This document shows, piece after piece, positions 42,085 through 51,066 of a DNA stretch of 64,000 nt (position 1 is its first letter; every line of letters starts with the position of its first letter). The position numbers and the translations under genes were made by a program. The DNA comes from Halioxenophilus aromaticivorans. GTDB taxonomy: Bacteria; Pseudomonadota; Gammaproteobacteria; Pseudomonadales; Cellvibrionaceae. Where the stretch lies: NCBI RefSeq assembly GCF_042850945.1, contig NZ_AP031496.1, forward strand, positions 496,001 through 560,000. Reading direction: 5' to 3'. The notes below the pieces were generated by a model. That model was not told where the DNA came from and made no database searches. It saw only the letters and a list, made by a program, of their open reading frames with translations.

Positions 42085-43155
42085 CTATTTTGCACTGATC
42101 TTCAGCTTTCTTAACAGCGCTCGCAGTTGGTCATAGCTTAGCCCCAGATGAGCTGCGGTTCTGCCCTGGTGGTGGTCGCAGGCGGCCAAAGCCTGCTGCA
42201 GCTGGGTTCTTTCCCAGTGCGCTCTTGCCTGTTTAAAGTCCAGTGGCTCGCTGCTTGTTTGTTGTTCTGGAGGTTGTTTTGTTGGTGATCGGCTTGTTTG
42301 TGAATGTTGCGCCGTAATTGACTCTGTTGCGGGGCTGTCTTGATCTTGGTGCTCTGTCCAGGGAGAGGCTGCCCAGGGTGGTGTAAATGGGTCTATCACC
42401 AATTGCGCGATGGGGTCTGCTTGCGCGCCACTGCGAAACAGCGAGCGCTCCACCACATTTTTCAATTCTCGAACATTTCCGGGCCAGCTGTGCTGCAAAA
42501 TTTGTTGTTGGGCTCGCTCGGCAAAGCCCGGGAAATAATCCCACCCAAGGCCGCCGATAAACGCCACGGCAAAATGCTCCGCCAGTAGCAGGGCATCGCT
42601 GTCGCGCAGGCGCAGGGGTGGCATGTGCACCACATCGAAGGCCAACCTATCTAGCAGGTCGTGCCTGAAGTCACCCGCCGCCGCCATAGTGGCCAAATCG
42701 CCGTGGGTAGCGGCCACCACTCGAGCCTGAGTAACTAGGGTTTTTTGCCCGCCTAGGCGCTCAAACTCTCCGTATTCCAACACGCGCAATAGCTTTTCTT
42801 GGGTGCGTAACGATAGCGTAGCAACTTCATCCAAAAACAAGGTGCCCGCCGCCACTCGTTCAAAATAGCCAGTTTGGGCTTTGGTGGCGCCGGTAAAAGC
42901 ACCGGCTTCATGGCCGAAAAGTGCCGATTCCACCAAGCTTTCGGTGAGGGCGGCGCAGTTAAGCTTAATAAACGGCTCATCCCAGCGAGGCGATAAAAAG
43001 TGCAGTCGGTGAGCGAGTAGCTCCTTGCCGCTGCCGCGCTCACCCAGGATCAGCACTGGCCGGTCTAGGTGGGCCAGCTGGGAGGCGTGGTCTAGGGCGT
43101 TCAGGTACAAACGGCTTTCACCAATGGCGTTTCGGTTCGCGTTTTTCTCGGCCAT
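42085..43155 (-). CDS. pspF: PspF, sigma54 activator of the phage-shock operon
   Basis: A 356-residue enhancer-binding protein with no N-terminal receiver: the AAA+ domain begins almost at once, with Walker A (GERGSGKE, near residue 39), the sigma54-contact loop GAFTGA, Walker B (GTLFLDEV), and the R-finger region. A Gln/Thr/Ser-rich linker (about 260-305) leads to a Fis-type HTH (GRTAAHLGLSYDQLRALL). PspA normally inhibits PspF by direct binding. ATG 43155 is preferred over TTG 43164. It is divergent from pspA, and the shared region carries its binding palindrome. Confidence 0.93.
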   Translation of the reverse strand: MAEKNANRNAIGESRLYLNALDHASQLAHLDRPVLILGERGSGKELLAHRLHFLSPRWDEPFIKLNCAALTESLVESALFGHEAGAFTGATKAQTGYFERVAAGTLFLDEVATLSLRTQEKLLRVLEYGEFERLGGQKTLVTQARVVAATHGDLATMAAAGDFRHDLLDRLAFDVVHMPPLRLRDSDALLLAEHFAVAFIGGLGWDYFPGFAERAQQQILQHSWPGNVRELKNVVERSLFRSGAQADPIAQLVIDPFTPPWAASPWTEHQDQDSPATESITAQHSQTSRSPTKQPPEQQTSSEPLDFKQARAHWERTQLQQALAACDHHQGRTAAHLGLSYDQLRALLRKLKISAK

Positions 43156-43177
43156 AATAACCAATAAATTAACCAGT

Positions 43178-43198
43178 ATTTGGCATATTAAGCCAAAT
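43178..43198. promoter_or_regulatory. PspF upstream activating palindrome
   Basis: ATTTGGC, seven bases, GCCAAAT: a perfect 7-7-7 dyad about 75-95 bases upstream of the sigma54 promoter and 23 bases from the pspF start. The place is right for PspF enhancer binding and for negative autoregulation of pspF. Identity of the binding protein is inferred. Confidence 0.6.
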
Positions 43199-43270
43199 GT
43201 TGGCGTTGTCGGGCAACTTAATTTTAGAGAAAATGTTAAAAATATAATAAAAACAATATGTTACGAATTC

Positions 43271-43287
43271 TGGCACGGCCCGTGTAA
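43271..43287 (+). promoter_or_regulatory. Sigma54 promoter of the psp operon
   Basis: TGGCACGGCCCGTGTA: GG at -24 (43272-43273) and GT at -12 (43284-43285) spaced by ten bases. It has the same GT variant at -12 that E. coli pspA carries. Predicted start near 43297, about 60 bases before the pspA ATG. Confidence 0.8.
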
Positions 43288-43358
43288 TAGCTATAGGTGT
43301 AAGCAACAACGACATTCCGTGATGCCTGCATCACCCTTAAGAGTTAGGAGAGAAGAAC

Positions 43359-44030
43359 ATGGGCATATTTTCACGCTTTAGTGACATCGTCCAAGCCAAC
43401 ATCAATGCCATGCTAGACCATGCGGAAGATCCGGAAAAAATGATCCGTATGATGATTTCCGAAATGGAAGAGACTCTGATAGAAGTGCGCACTACCAGTG
43501 CGCGCATCATCGCCGATAAAAAAACCGCTGAACGCCACCTGGACCGTGTGCAAAAAGACCTGGATGAGTGGGAGCGAAAAGCGAAACTGGCCATTGCCAA
43601 GGGGCGTGAAGATCTCGCCCGTGCCGCCTTGCTTGAAAAACAATTGGTGGCGGAAGAGAGTGCAACCATCGCCGGAGAGTTGGCTAACTTGGACGAGCAT
43701 TTGTCGAAATTAGACGAAGAAATCAACCAGCTCCAAGCCAAGCTTACCGACGCCAAGGCCAAAGAAAATACCTTAAAAATGCGACAGCAAACCACCAGTG
43801 CCAGGCTGAAAACCAAGCGCCAAACCGAGCGAGCCAACATCGAAGATGCCTTCGCCAAGTTTGAACGATTTGAGCAGCGCATGGATTATTTTGAAGGCGA
43901 AGTCGAGGCCATGGATCTGGGTAAGGAAAAGCAAACCGGCTTAAAGCAGCAGTTCGCCGATCTAGAAAACGACGATAAACTTAACGCCGAGCTAGAGCGT
44001 CTTAAAAAGGATATGCAAGCCGGCGCCTGA
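43359..44030 (+). CDS. pspA: PspA, phage-shock membrane-maintenance protein
   Basis: A 223-residue coiled-coil protein of the PspA/IM30/ESCRT-III superfamily that binds stressed inner membrane and, when free, inhibits PspF. The amphipathic N-terminal helix (MGIFSRFSDIVQANINAMLD), the DPEKMIRMMI turn and long heptad helices to about residue 220 are visible. AGGAG ribosome site before ATG 43359. It is the first gene after the sigma54 promoter. Confidence 0.96.
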   Translation: MGIFSRFSDIVQANINAMLDHAEDPEKMIRMMISEMEETLIEVRTTSARIIADKKTAERHLDRVQKDLDEWERKAKLAIAKGREDLARAALLEKQLVAEESATIAGELANLDEHLSKLDEEINQLQAKLTDAKAKENTLKMRQQTTSARLKTKRQTERANIEDAFAKFERFEQRMDYFEGEVEAMDLGKEKQTGLKQQFADLENDDKLNAELERLKKDMQAGA

Positions 44031-44124
44031 TTCCCGCAGTGGCACAGGGAAGTGCTTAGAAGGGAAATGCTAGAAAACGAAGTTAGGCGCACCGTTTACA
44101 CCACACAATTAAAGGAATCCTGTA

Positions 44125-44385
44125 ATGTCATTTTTCAGTTTTTTATACACGCCAGCTATTTTATTTATGGTGATCGTTGCGCCACTTTGGATCATCTTGC
44201 ACTACAAAAGTAAAAAACGTTCTGAGGCAGGCCTGAGTGAGCACGAGCGCCAACAGCTGGAAGATTTATTGGTTAAGCTCGATAAAATGTCAGAACGCGT
44301 TGAAACCCTAGAAGAAATTTTGGACAGCCGCCACGGCAAATGGCGCAGATCCACCGAAGAGGAGCGTTATCAGAATGGCCGCTAA
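44125..44385 (+). CDS. pspB: PspB, phage-shock inner-membrane protein
   Basis: An 86-residue protein with one N-terminal membrane helix (about 5-26) and a cytoplasmic coiled coil (about 38-72). It works with PspC to pull PspA off PspF under membrane stress. It is 94 bases after pspA and overlaps pspC by 11 bases. Confidence 0.92.
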   Translation: MSFFSFLYTPAILFMVIVAPLWIILHYKSKKRSEAGLSEHERQQLEDLLVKLDKMSERVETLEEILDSRHGKWRRSTEEERYQNGR

Positions 44386-44845
44386 TAAACACAAATTTAA
44401 CGAGAACTATCGGGGCTGGACGGCAAACAAAAAGAGCGGTTACAACCGCAACCTGTTTCGCAACAAGCGAGATGGCAAAATCTCAGGTGTGTGTGCAGGC
44501 TTAGCCGATCACCTGTGTATTGATCACTGGATTGTGCGCATCGTTTTTATTGCCATGATCTTTGTAGTTGGGCCGGTCATGATTTGGGCCTATATCGCAG
44601 GCATTATTTTGTTATCCAAACGCCCGGTGGAATTTGAACCTAACGTTGAATACGACGAAGACCGAAAGCGCTACCGAGAAAAAACCATTTTTAAGCACAG
44701 TAAACCAGCACCCGAAAGGTTGCGCCTGGCGCGGGAAAAAATGGATAAAACCTTGTCCCGGATAGAATCCATGGAGCGCTACGTCACTTCCTCGCGCTAC
44801 GACCTGGACCGGCAATTTGCCGATTTAGAAAAAGGCGGTAACTGA
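44375..44845 (+). CDS. pspC: PspC, phage-shock inner-membrane sensor
   Basis: A 156-residue protein with the PspC domain (RNKRDGKISGVCAGLADHL, near residue 30) and a membrane segment (about 52-82), followed by a charged C-terminal coiled coil with a putative leucine-zipper-like segment (RLRLAREKMDKTLSRIESMERY). The start overlaps the pspB end by 11 bases, implying coupled translation. Confidence 0.93.
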   Translation: MAANKHKFNENYRGWTANKKSGYNRNLFRNKRDGKISGVCAGLADHLCIDHWIVRIVFIAMIFVVGPVMIWAYIAGIILLSKRPVEFEPNVEYDEDRKRYREKTIFKHSKPAPERLRLAREKMDKTLSRIESMERYVTSSRYDLDRQFADLEKGGN

Positions 44846-44930
44846 CCGCCGTTGTAATAATGAAAGATTTAACAAGTAACGTTAATCACTAAGCACCATA
44901 ACTAAAAAGCTAATTAAAAAGGACACCACC

Positions 44931-45188
44931 ATGAAACCCACGTTTGTTTGCCTACTGTGTTTGGCGTTGGCAGGCCCTGTTAGCCTGGGCAGTGCCAGCG
45001 AAGTAAAGAAGGTGAGCATTGGCCCAGCGGCAGGTATCGCGCAGCCCGCGGTTGAACAGATGGAGACATTACACGTTGATCAACCGGTACTGCAGCACGC
45101 GGTGAAACCGAAAGTAACCAATAATCACATTAAGTTGGATCGCGGTCTAACCCAGGGGTTGGGCTTCGGTTTTAATTTGGTACTCTAG
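44931..45188 (+). CDS. Small exported protein downstream of pspC, unrecognised
   Basis: An 85-residue protein with a clear signal peptide (hydrophobic about residues 4-20, cleavage near GSAS). The 62-residue mature part is Val/Gln/Lys-rich and ends in GLTQGLGFGFNLVL, with a terminal hydrophobic strand. No family is recognised. AAGGA lies 7-8 bases before ATG 44931. Position 85 bases after pspC on the same strand suggests it belongs to the psp operon. Confidence 0.6.
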   Translation: MKPTFVCLLCLALAGPVSLGSASEVKKVSIGPAAGIAQPAVEQMETLHVDQPVLQHAVKPKVTNNHIKLDRGLTQGLGFGFNLVL

Positions 45189-45203
45189 GCGAGGATGATA
45201 ACC

Positions 45204-45395
45204 ATGACCGCCGCAGAAATTGGTATCGCGTTTGTGTTGTTGGCTGTGGCGGTGGGAAATTGCGGCTGCGCCGGTCAGCGCAGTGGTTTACAGTTCGATC
45301 TGGGCTTGTTGTCTGTCACCGTGCACCGAGCAGCCTTGGCAGACGTAGACGATGCTCGGCAGCAAAACAACCCAATCCGATTTATCATACAGTAA
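45204..45395 (+). CDS. Tiny membrane or exported protein at the end of the psp locus
   Basis: A 63-residue open frame with a hydrophobic N-terminal segment (about residues 5-22) and a polar C-terminal half (LADVDDARQQNNP). GAGG lies nine bases before ATG 45204; another in-frame ATG at 45195 would abut the ribosome site. It follows the small exported gene by 15 bases, which suggests translation in the same transcript. Not recognised; it could be chance. Confidence 0.45.
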   Translation: MTAAEIGIAFVLLAVAVGNCGCAGQRSGLQFDLGLLSVTVHRAALADVDDARQQNNPIRFIIQ

Positions 45396-45478
45396 CTGTT
45401 GGTTTCAACGCTTGGTGAACGCCCTGAAACGGCGAAGATGCCGTTTCAATGACTTTCCGCTCTATCAATTCCTCTCTA

Positions 45479-47200
45479 TCAATTAAGTTCTGGCAGTTGC
45501 CCCACTTTCACCAACATCTCTGTTACTACCTGCAAATCCAGTAGGAACTGATCCACGGTTTTAAATTCATTGGCGTTGTGGCCGGTATATTTAACGCCGG
45601 GCATGGACAAACCGAACTGCACGCCGTTGGGTAAGTTGTGTACCGAGGTTGCGCCAGAAGAAGCAGCGAACTCTCTTGGTAGACCAAGGTTGGCGCTGGC
45701 AACGTCCAGCAGTGCATTCACCCAGGCGCCTTTGGGGTTGCGGTACATGGGTTCGGCAATGGTAATGTCTAAATCAAAATTAACCCGGGTGGATCGCTTC
45801 CAATCTTGCAGTTTTTGTTCAATTTCTTGTTTAAGTTGGGCGGTGGGCTTGCCTTCGGGCACCCGCAAATTAACCGCCAATTGCAGGCGTTCATGGTTTA
45901 AATTAACCAGAGTAATAGCGCTGGTCAGCGGCCCCATAAACGGATGGCTAAAGTCGACGCCGAGCTTCTCTGCGTAGAAATTTAAGCCCCAGTTTTGCGC
46001 GGCGTAGTGGGCTGCAGCAGTGATGTGGTTTTGCTGTGCGCCGCCGCGTTGGTTGATTAAATCAATAAATAATAGTAACCGTGCTACCGGGTTTACACCG
46101 GAGGCTGGATCGGAAGAGTGGGCCGAAACGCCGGTTACTGTAATCAGCAACTGCTCGTTTTGCTCGGTTACATCGATGCTGAAATTGCCGCCGTGCTCCA
46201 GCACAAACTGCTGGGCTGCCCCGCGCAGCATGGCCGCCGAGTTTTCCAAATCAGGGCTATTAACCAGTGCCGTGGCGACCTTTGGAATTTGGTTGGATGC
46301 CAAGCCACCGGTGAGGCCGACAAACTCCAACCCCAGTCCTTGGCCACTGCGCACCGGAAACTCTGTCATGACTACGCCATAGCCTTTTTCGGCAATCACC
46401 ACGGGGTAACCGCCGTCCATGGCTAGGTTGTATTCCGGCGTTGGATTGCGCTCAAAATAGTAGGCAATGGCGCCGCCGGAGGTTTCCTCCGTGGTGTCTA
46501 CCAGCAACTTGAAGGTGCGTTGTAGAGGCAGGTTTTCTTCCAGAATAACGCGCATGCCGTAGAGCGTAACCACAATGCCGTTTTTATCGTCCTCGGTGCC
46601 GCGGCCATACATTTTGTTGCCGATTTTGGTGACTTTAAACGGGTCCAGTTTGGTGCCGTTATCCAGTACCCAGTTGGCCGGGTTCACGGGTACCACGTCG
46701 GCGTGGGCGTGTACGCCAATCAGCTCATCTGTGGCGCCGGGCAGGGTAATCTCGTATACGCGGTCGTCAATGTTGCGAAACGCCAGCCCAAAGGCTTCGG
46801 CCTTGGCTTGGATGGCCGCCGCCATTTTTTTAAATTCGGGGTTCTCGTGCTGGGGTACACCGTCCTGACGATAGGTGGGAATGGCTACCCATTGTTCCAG
46901 TGTCGCCATGGCTTCGTCACCGTATTTAGCCACGCTATAGCGGCCCAGTTGGTGCTGCACCACGTTTTGTTGTTCTGGGGTTAGGCTCTCGTCGGCCAAA
47001 AATCGTTTGATGGCTTTTTTTTCGCTGCGCGGTAGCGATTTGCTCTGTTGGGCAAGGTAGGCCTTAAAGCTGTCTGTATTAGGGCCTTGCCAGGCACATC
47101 CGGCCAGTACCAGCGCTGCAATGGCAAAAAAAGGTACTAGCAAATGGTGCGCTCGGTGTTTGAGTGAGGGCTCGGAAGATGGTGCGAAAGAGCGAGTCAT
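45479..47200 (-). CDS. M20-family metallopeptidase, lipoprotein-anchored
   Basis: A 573-residue protein of the M20/M25/M40 zinc peptidase family. Metal-site motifs are visible: HAHADVVP (near residue 142), GRGTEDDKNG (near 175), ETSGG (near 218) and the C-terminal YTGHNANE His. N-terminal signal with lipobox LAGC (Cys35) suggests attachment at the envelope, which is unusual since most family members are cytosolic. It resembles dipeptidases or aminoacyl-hydrolases. It is monocistronic, on the minus strand, convergent with the psp locus. Confidence 0.85.
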   Translation of the reverse strand: MTRSFAPSSEPSLKHRAHHLLVPFFAIAALVLAGCAWQGPNTDSFKAYLAQQSKSLPRSEKKAIKRFLADESLTPEQQNVVQHQLGRYSVAKYGDEAMATLEQWVAIPTYRQDGVPQHENPEFKKMAAAIQAKAEAFGLAFRNIDDRVYEITLPGATDELIGVHAHADVVPVNPANWVLDNGTKLDPFKVTKIGNKMYGRGTEDDKNGIVVTLYGMRVILEENLPLQRTFKLLVDTTEETSGGAIAYYFERNPTPEYNLAMDGGYPVVIAEKGYGVVMTEFPVRSGQGLGLEFVGLTGGLASNQIPKVATALVNSPDLENSAAMLRGAAQQFVLEHGGNFSIDVTEQNEQLLITVTGVSAHSSDPASGVNPVARLLLFIDLINQRGGAQQNHITAAAHYAAQNWGLNFYAEKLGVDFSHPFMGPLTSAITLVNLNHERLQLAVNLRVPEGKPTAQLKQEIEQKLQDWKRSTRVNFDLDITIAEPMYRNPKGAWVNALLDVASANLGLPREFAASSGATSVHNLPNGVQFGLSMPGVKYTGHNANEFKTVDQFLLDLQVVTEMLVKVGQLPELN

Positions 47201-47308
47201 AGTTTTTCTCTTGGCAGTAATTGTAGGGATAGCCCGCGCAGCCTACGGGTAGGCGGCTTAAATTTGGCTGAATGTTTAAAACGAGTGGCGCCGGTTAGGC
47301 CTCAAGAT

Positions 47309-47557
47309 TCACTTGGCGTTGGCGCAGCCGTGGCTATTGAGCACCCGCTGCTGGCTGGGTGGGTTGTTCGCCAGCAGCGCATCCGGGCGAATGGGGCGGG
47401 GTACCAGATTGCCGCCGCAGTTGGGGCAGGCGTGTTGCAGGGCGTGCTCGGCGCATTGGGCGCAAAAGGTGCACTCAAACGAGCAAATGCGCGCGTCGGT
47501 GGCGTGTGGTGGAAGGTCTTTATCACAGCATTCGCAGTTGGGTCTTAGGGCTAGCAT
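47309..47557 (-). CDS. DUF1272 zinc-ribbon-like small protein
   Basis: An 82-residue cysteine-rich protein: CECCDKDL, CSFECTFCAQC and CPNCGGNL, a spacing matching DUF1272 with one or two zinc knuckles. Role unknown. AGGAG directly precedes ATG 47557. It is 27 bases upstream of nothing similar; psd lies just beyond on the same strand. Confidence 0.88.
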   Translation of the reverse strand: MLALRPNCECCDKDLPPHATDARICSFECTFCAQCAEHALQHACPNCGGNLVPRPIRPDALLANNPPSQQRVLNSHGCANAK

Positions 47558-47583
47558 GGCGGTTCTCCTAAGTGGGTTGGGCT

Positions 47584-48444
47584 TTACGGTGTAAGCAGGC
47601 CCACGCTTTGGCCCATGCGTACCGGGCTGCCGGCGCTTAGGCTGGGTTCGAATTCGGCGGCGCCAGGGGGCAACAGCATCACCACGGTGGAGCCCAGCTT
47701 AAAGCGGCCCATTTCTTCGCCACGGGCAAATGCCAAGGGCTGGGCAGCGGCGTAGTTCCAACGTTTAATTTGGCCTTTCTCCGGGGTGACCAAACCGGCC
47801 CACACGGTTTCGATGCTGGCCACAATCATGGCGCCCACCAATACCATGGCCATGGGGCCAAACTCCGTTTCAAACAGACACACCACACGCTCATTGCGGG
47901 CAAACAGGCGCGGCACGTTTTCGGCGGTGGCTTGGTTAACGGAGAATAAATCCCCTGGTACGTGGATCATTTGCTGCAGGGTGCCGGCCACGGGCATGTG
48001 CACGCGGTGGTAGTCCCTGGGTGATAAATACACCGTGGCAAAGAGACCATCGGTAAACGGCTTGGCCAAGGCTGGGTCACCGCCGAGCAGTTCCAAGGCG
48101 CTGTAACGGTGGTGCTTGGCCTGGAATATCTGCCCGGCTTTGATTGGCCCCATTTCACTGATGGCGCCATCGGCGGGGCAGAGTAACGCTTGTGGGTTCT
48201 CATCCAGCGGGCGGGCGTTGGCGTTTAACGCGCGGGTAAAAAAATCGTTAAAACAGCTAAAGTCTTCCGCGTTGCTTCTTTCCGCCTCGCTCATATCCAC
48301 TTGGTACTGTTTGATAAACGCATTAATCAGCGGGTTTTTAATGGTGTCGATTTGCGTTTCTGCCAGCCAGCCGGCCGCGCGGGAAAGCCCTGTTTGCGGC
48401 AGTAAATATTGCAGTTTGGCGAACAGTCGATCTTTGGTGGACAT
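47584..48444 (-). CDS. psd: Phosphatidylserine decarboxylase
   Basis: A 286-residue inner-membrane-associated enzyme that makes phosphatidylethanolamine. The self-cleavage LGST site that yields the pyruvoyl group is present near residue 252 (GRFKLGSTVVML), with the conserved HRVHMPVAG and DYHRVH region (SPRDYHRVHMPVAG, near 140). Length fits the prokaryotic type. It lies between DUF1272 and rhdA, as psd and rhdA neighbour each other in Pseudomonas. Confidence 0.96.
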   Translation of the reverse strand: MSTKDRLFAKLQYLLPQTGLSRAAGWLAETQIDTIKNPLINAFIKQYQVDMSEAERSNAEDFSCFNDFFTRALNANARPLDENPQALLCPADGAISEMGPIKAGQIFQAKHHRYSALELLGGDPALAKPFTDGLFATVYLSPRDYHRVHMPVAGTLQQMIHVPGDLFSVNQATAENVPRLFARNERVVCLFETEFGPMAMVLVGAMIVASIETVWAGLVTPEKGQIKRWNYAAAQPLAFARGEEMGRFKLGSTVVMLLPPGAAEFEPSLSAGSPVRMGQSVGLLTP

Positions 48445-48479
48445 GCGGTGGTCTCAATTGGCTGTGATTAATAAGGTGT

Positions 48480-49304
48480 TTAGGGAGCATCGATGGGGGT
48501 GTTTGGATCATTACCCCAGTCGCCCCAAGAACCGTCGTAGCCGCGGATGTTAAAGCCTAATGACTTGCCCGCTAGGTAGGTCAGTGATGAGCGACGGTGG
48601 GCTTGGCAGTGGGTAACAATGCGTTGGTGTTCGGTGAGTCCGTGTTTGGCTAAATACTCTTTGGCGTCTTTGCGTATGCGCAGGTTTTGGCCTGGATCCA
48701 GCAGATTGGTCCACTCGACATTAATCGCATCGGGAATGTGGCCGCCGCGTAGGGCTTGCACGTTCTCACCGCGGTATTCGGTTGGGTTGCGCGCATCCCA
48801 CACAGCAAAATCGCTTTGGCCCAGCTCGGCCAAGATGTCGTCCTTGGTGGCGCGTGCGGCAAAGTCCCACTGATATTGGTTGCGCGTTGGCTGCGGTTGG
48901 TTGGGCTCAGTTTGCAACGGTAATCCGTCGCCGGCCCAAGCGTGCAAACCGCCGTTGAGGTAGCTCATGTGGGGGTGTTTGATTAAGTCCAAGGTCCACA
49001 ACAGGCGCCCGGCGTGGCCGCCGCCATCATCATCGTAAACCACCACGTGACTCTGCGGCGTTATGCCCAGGTGGTCGATGACTTTCTCTAGTTGATCAGT
49101 GTTGGCCATTGTTCCTGGTGCTGGCGGCGCGCCGCTGACCAGCCAAGCATAGGGCAGGTGAATCGCGCCGGGCACATGGCCCCGGGCGTAGTTTTCGGCG
49201 GAGCCAACGTCAATGATGATCAGCTCCGGCGCAACTGCGCCGTGTTCAATTTGTTGGTAGAGCACAGCGGGCTCAGCCAAATACGGGAGTTTGAGGGTGC
49301 TCAT
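48480..49304 (-). CDS. rhdA: RhdA-type thiosulfate sulfurtransferase (rhodanese)
   Basis: A 274-residue two-domain rhodanese. The C-terminal active loop is THCQAHRRSS with catalytic Cys near residue 231, like the CQTHHRS loop I recall from Pseudomonas RhdA, and it ends in GYDGSWGDWGN. It transfers sulfane sulfur from thiosulfate to cyanide or other thiol acceptors. ATG 49304 is preferred to an upstream one at 49340, whose extra residues are not conserved. Context psd-rhdA-rsgA-orn matches Pseudomonas. Confidence 0.9.
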   Translation of the reverse strand: MSTLKLPYLAEPAVLYQQIEHGAVAPELIIIDVGSAENYARGHVPGAIHLPYAWLVSGAPPAPGTMANTDQLEKVIDHLGITPQSHVVVYDDDGGGHAGRLLWTLDLIKHPHMSYLNGGLHAWAGDGLPLQTEPNQPQPTRNQYQWDFAARATKDDILAELGQSDFAVWDARNPTEYRGENVQALRGGHIPDAINVEWTNLLDPGQNLRIRKDAKEYLAKHGLTEHQRIVTHCQAHRRSSLTYLAGKSLGFNIRGYDGSWGDWGNDPNTPIDAP

Positions 49305-49388
49305 AATACGGCCCAGATAATTCGTGGGTAGAAATGGCAACCATAAATGGCCGGGCGCAGACTGTAAATAAGACCCAGCTAAAATTGG

Positions 49389-50408
49389 CTAAAGACTGTG
49401 GATAATATGCCGGTAACTGGCCAGTCGCTGGGCGCCGATGGTGCCTTGCTCGGCGGCGGCCAATACCGCGCAGCCGGGTTCGCTCTGGTGGCGGCAATCG
49501 CGGAATTTGCACAGGCCGGTGAGCGCTGCCAGTTCGGGAAAGCCAGCAAACACTTCCTCCGGGCTCATGTGCCACAGACCAAATTCGCGGATCCCGGGCG
49601 AGTCGATTAAATCGCCGCCGGCTGGGAAGTGAAATAACTGGGCGGTGGTTGTGGTATGGGTACCCTTTTGAGTGGCCTCGGACAGTGCCCCCACTTTCAA
49701 ATCAACACCGGGTAAAAGTTGGTTGATTAACGAGGATTTACCCACGCCGGATTGGCCCACGAAAACGCTGATGTGGCCCGCTAGGGCTTGTTGCAGTTCC
49801 GTCATGCCCTGCTGGGTCTTGGTGGATACCTGCACCTGGGAGTACTCCAGTCCGCGGTAAATGCCCAGTAGGTTTGTGATATCCACTTGGTTGGTGTCAT
49901 CGATACGATCGACTTTGTTAAGTAGTAGTAACACAGGAATGGACAGGGCACTGGCGGCCACTAGATAGCGATCAATTAAGTTGCCGTGGGGCTCCGGGTA
50001 GGGCGCAAACACCACCACAATTTGATCGATATTGGCCGCCACTGGGCGGGTGTTGCCGTGCGCGTCTGGCCGGGATAATTCGCTGCTGCGCTCCAACCGG
50101 GCCACCACGACACCGGTATTGGTTTCTTTATGGTGACGCCAAACCACGCGGTCGCCGGTGACCAGGGAGCCCAAGTTGGCGCGCAGATGGCACCGAATGC
50201 GCTGGCTGCGGGTGCGGTCGTCTGCGGCCACCAATTCAACCTGGGTGCCAAAATGTGCGGTAACCAAACCCTGCTGCTCGGGGCCCAGCTCGTTGTCATC
50301 CAGCAACTGATTGGCCTGGCTGTCTTTTTTGGCTGCACGTTCGGCGCGTTCCTGTTGAATTTTTTCCACTCGCCAGGCCTGGCGTCGGGATAATTTACGA
50401 CCAGCCAT
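49389..50408 (-). CDS. rsgA: RsgA, ribosome small-subunit GTPase
   Basis: A 339-residue circularly permuted GTPase that checks late 30S assembly. N-terminal OB fold, then G4 (NKVDRID), G1 (GQSGVGKSSL) and G3 (DSPGIREFG) in permuted order, and a C-terminal zinc-binding finger (CKFRDCRHQSEPGCAV). The basic N-terminal 40 residues are longer than in some homologs. It is divergent from orn. Confidence 0.96.
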   Translation of the reverse strand: MAGRKLSRRQAWRVEKIQQERAERAAKKDSQANQLLDDNELGPEQQGLVTAHFGTQVELVAADDRTRSQRIRCHLRANLGSLVTGDRVVWRHHKETNTGVVVARLERSSELSRPDAHGNTRPVAANIDQIVVVFAPYPEPHGNLIDRYLVAASALSIPVLLLLNKVDRIDDTNQVDITNLLGIYRGLEYSQVQVSTKTQQGMTELQQALAGHISVFVGQSGVGKSSLINQLLPGVDLKVGALSEATQKGTHTTTTAQLFHFPAGGDLIDSPGIREFGLWHMSPEEVFAGFPELAALTGLCKFRDCRHQSEPGCAVLAAAEQGTIGAQRLASYRHIIHSL

Positions 50409-50508
50409 TAGCGCTTGTGTCCGCCCATGGGTTTTCCTTTCAGGTATTAGGGTAAGCTACAATGTTGGCAGGCATTTTAAATAGGCAGCACCAATAAAGG
50501 AAACGCAA

Positions 50509-51054
50509 ATGACGATAAACGATAACAACCTGATCTGGATCGATCTGGAAATGACTGGCCTGGACCCAGATGCCGACGTGATTATCGAGATTGCCACCAT
50601 CGTCACCGATGCTGATCTAAACCCTTTGGCGGAAGGGCCGGTGTTTGCCATCCAGCAGCCTAAGGCGGTGATGGACGCCATGGATGAGTGGAACACTCGC
50701 CAGCATGGCGGCTCCGGTTTGACTGAGCGAGTGCTCAACAGCAGCACAACCCTGGCCGAGGCCGAACAGGCCACCATCGAGTTTTTAAGCCAGTGGGTGG
50801 GCCAGGGTAAGTCGCCCATGTGTGGCAATTCCATCTGCCAGGATCGCCGTTTTCTCGTGCGCGGCATGCCCGACCTGGAGTGCTATTTTCACTACCGCAA
50901 TTTAGACGTAAGCACCCTAAAAGAGCTGGCCCGCCGCTGGGCACCGGAGGTATTGGCCGGCGTTACCAAAAACGGCAGCCACCTGGCGCTGGATGACATT
51001 CGCGACTCCATCGCCGAGCTACAACACTACCGCCGCGAGTTCATCAAAGCCTAA
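50509..51054 (+). CDS. orn: Oligoribonuclease
   Basis: A 181-residue DEDDh 3'-5' exonuclease that degrades di- to penta-ribonucleotides, including pGpG from c-di-GMP. Asp and Glu of motif I in WIDLEMTGLD, motif II around CGNSICQDRRFL and the HLALDDIRDSI motif III are present. Length equals E. coli Orn. Start ATG 50509 after AAAGGAAACG. Confidence 0.97.
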   Translation: MTINDNNLIWIDLEMTGLDPDADVIIEIATIVTDADLNPLAEGPVFAIQQPKAVMDAMDEWNTRQHGGSGLTERVLNSSTTLAEAEQATIEFLSQWVGQGKSPMCGNSICQDRRFLVRGMPDLECYFHYRNLDVSTLKELARRWAPEVLAGVTKNGSHLALDDIRDSIAELQHYRREFIKA

Positions 51055-51066
51055 CCATCCCTAAAA

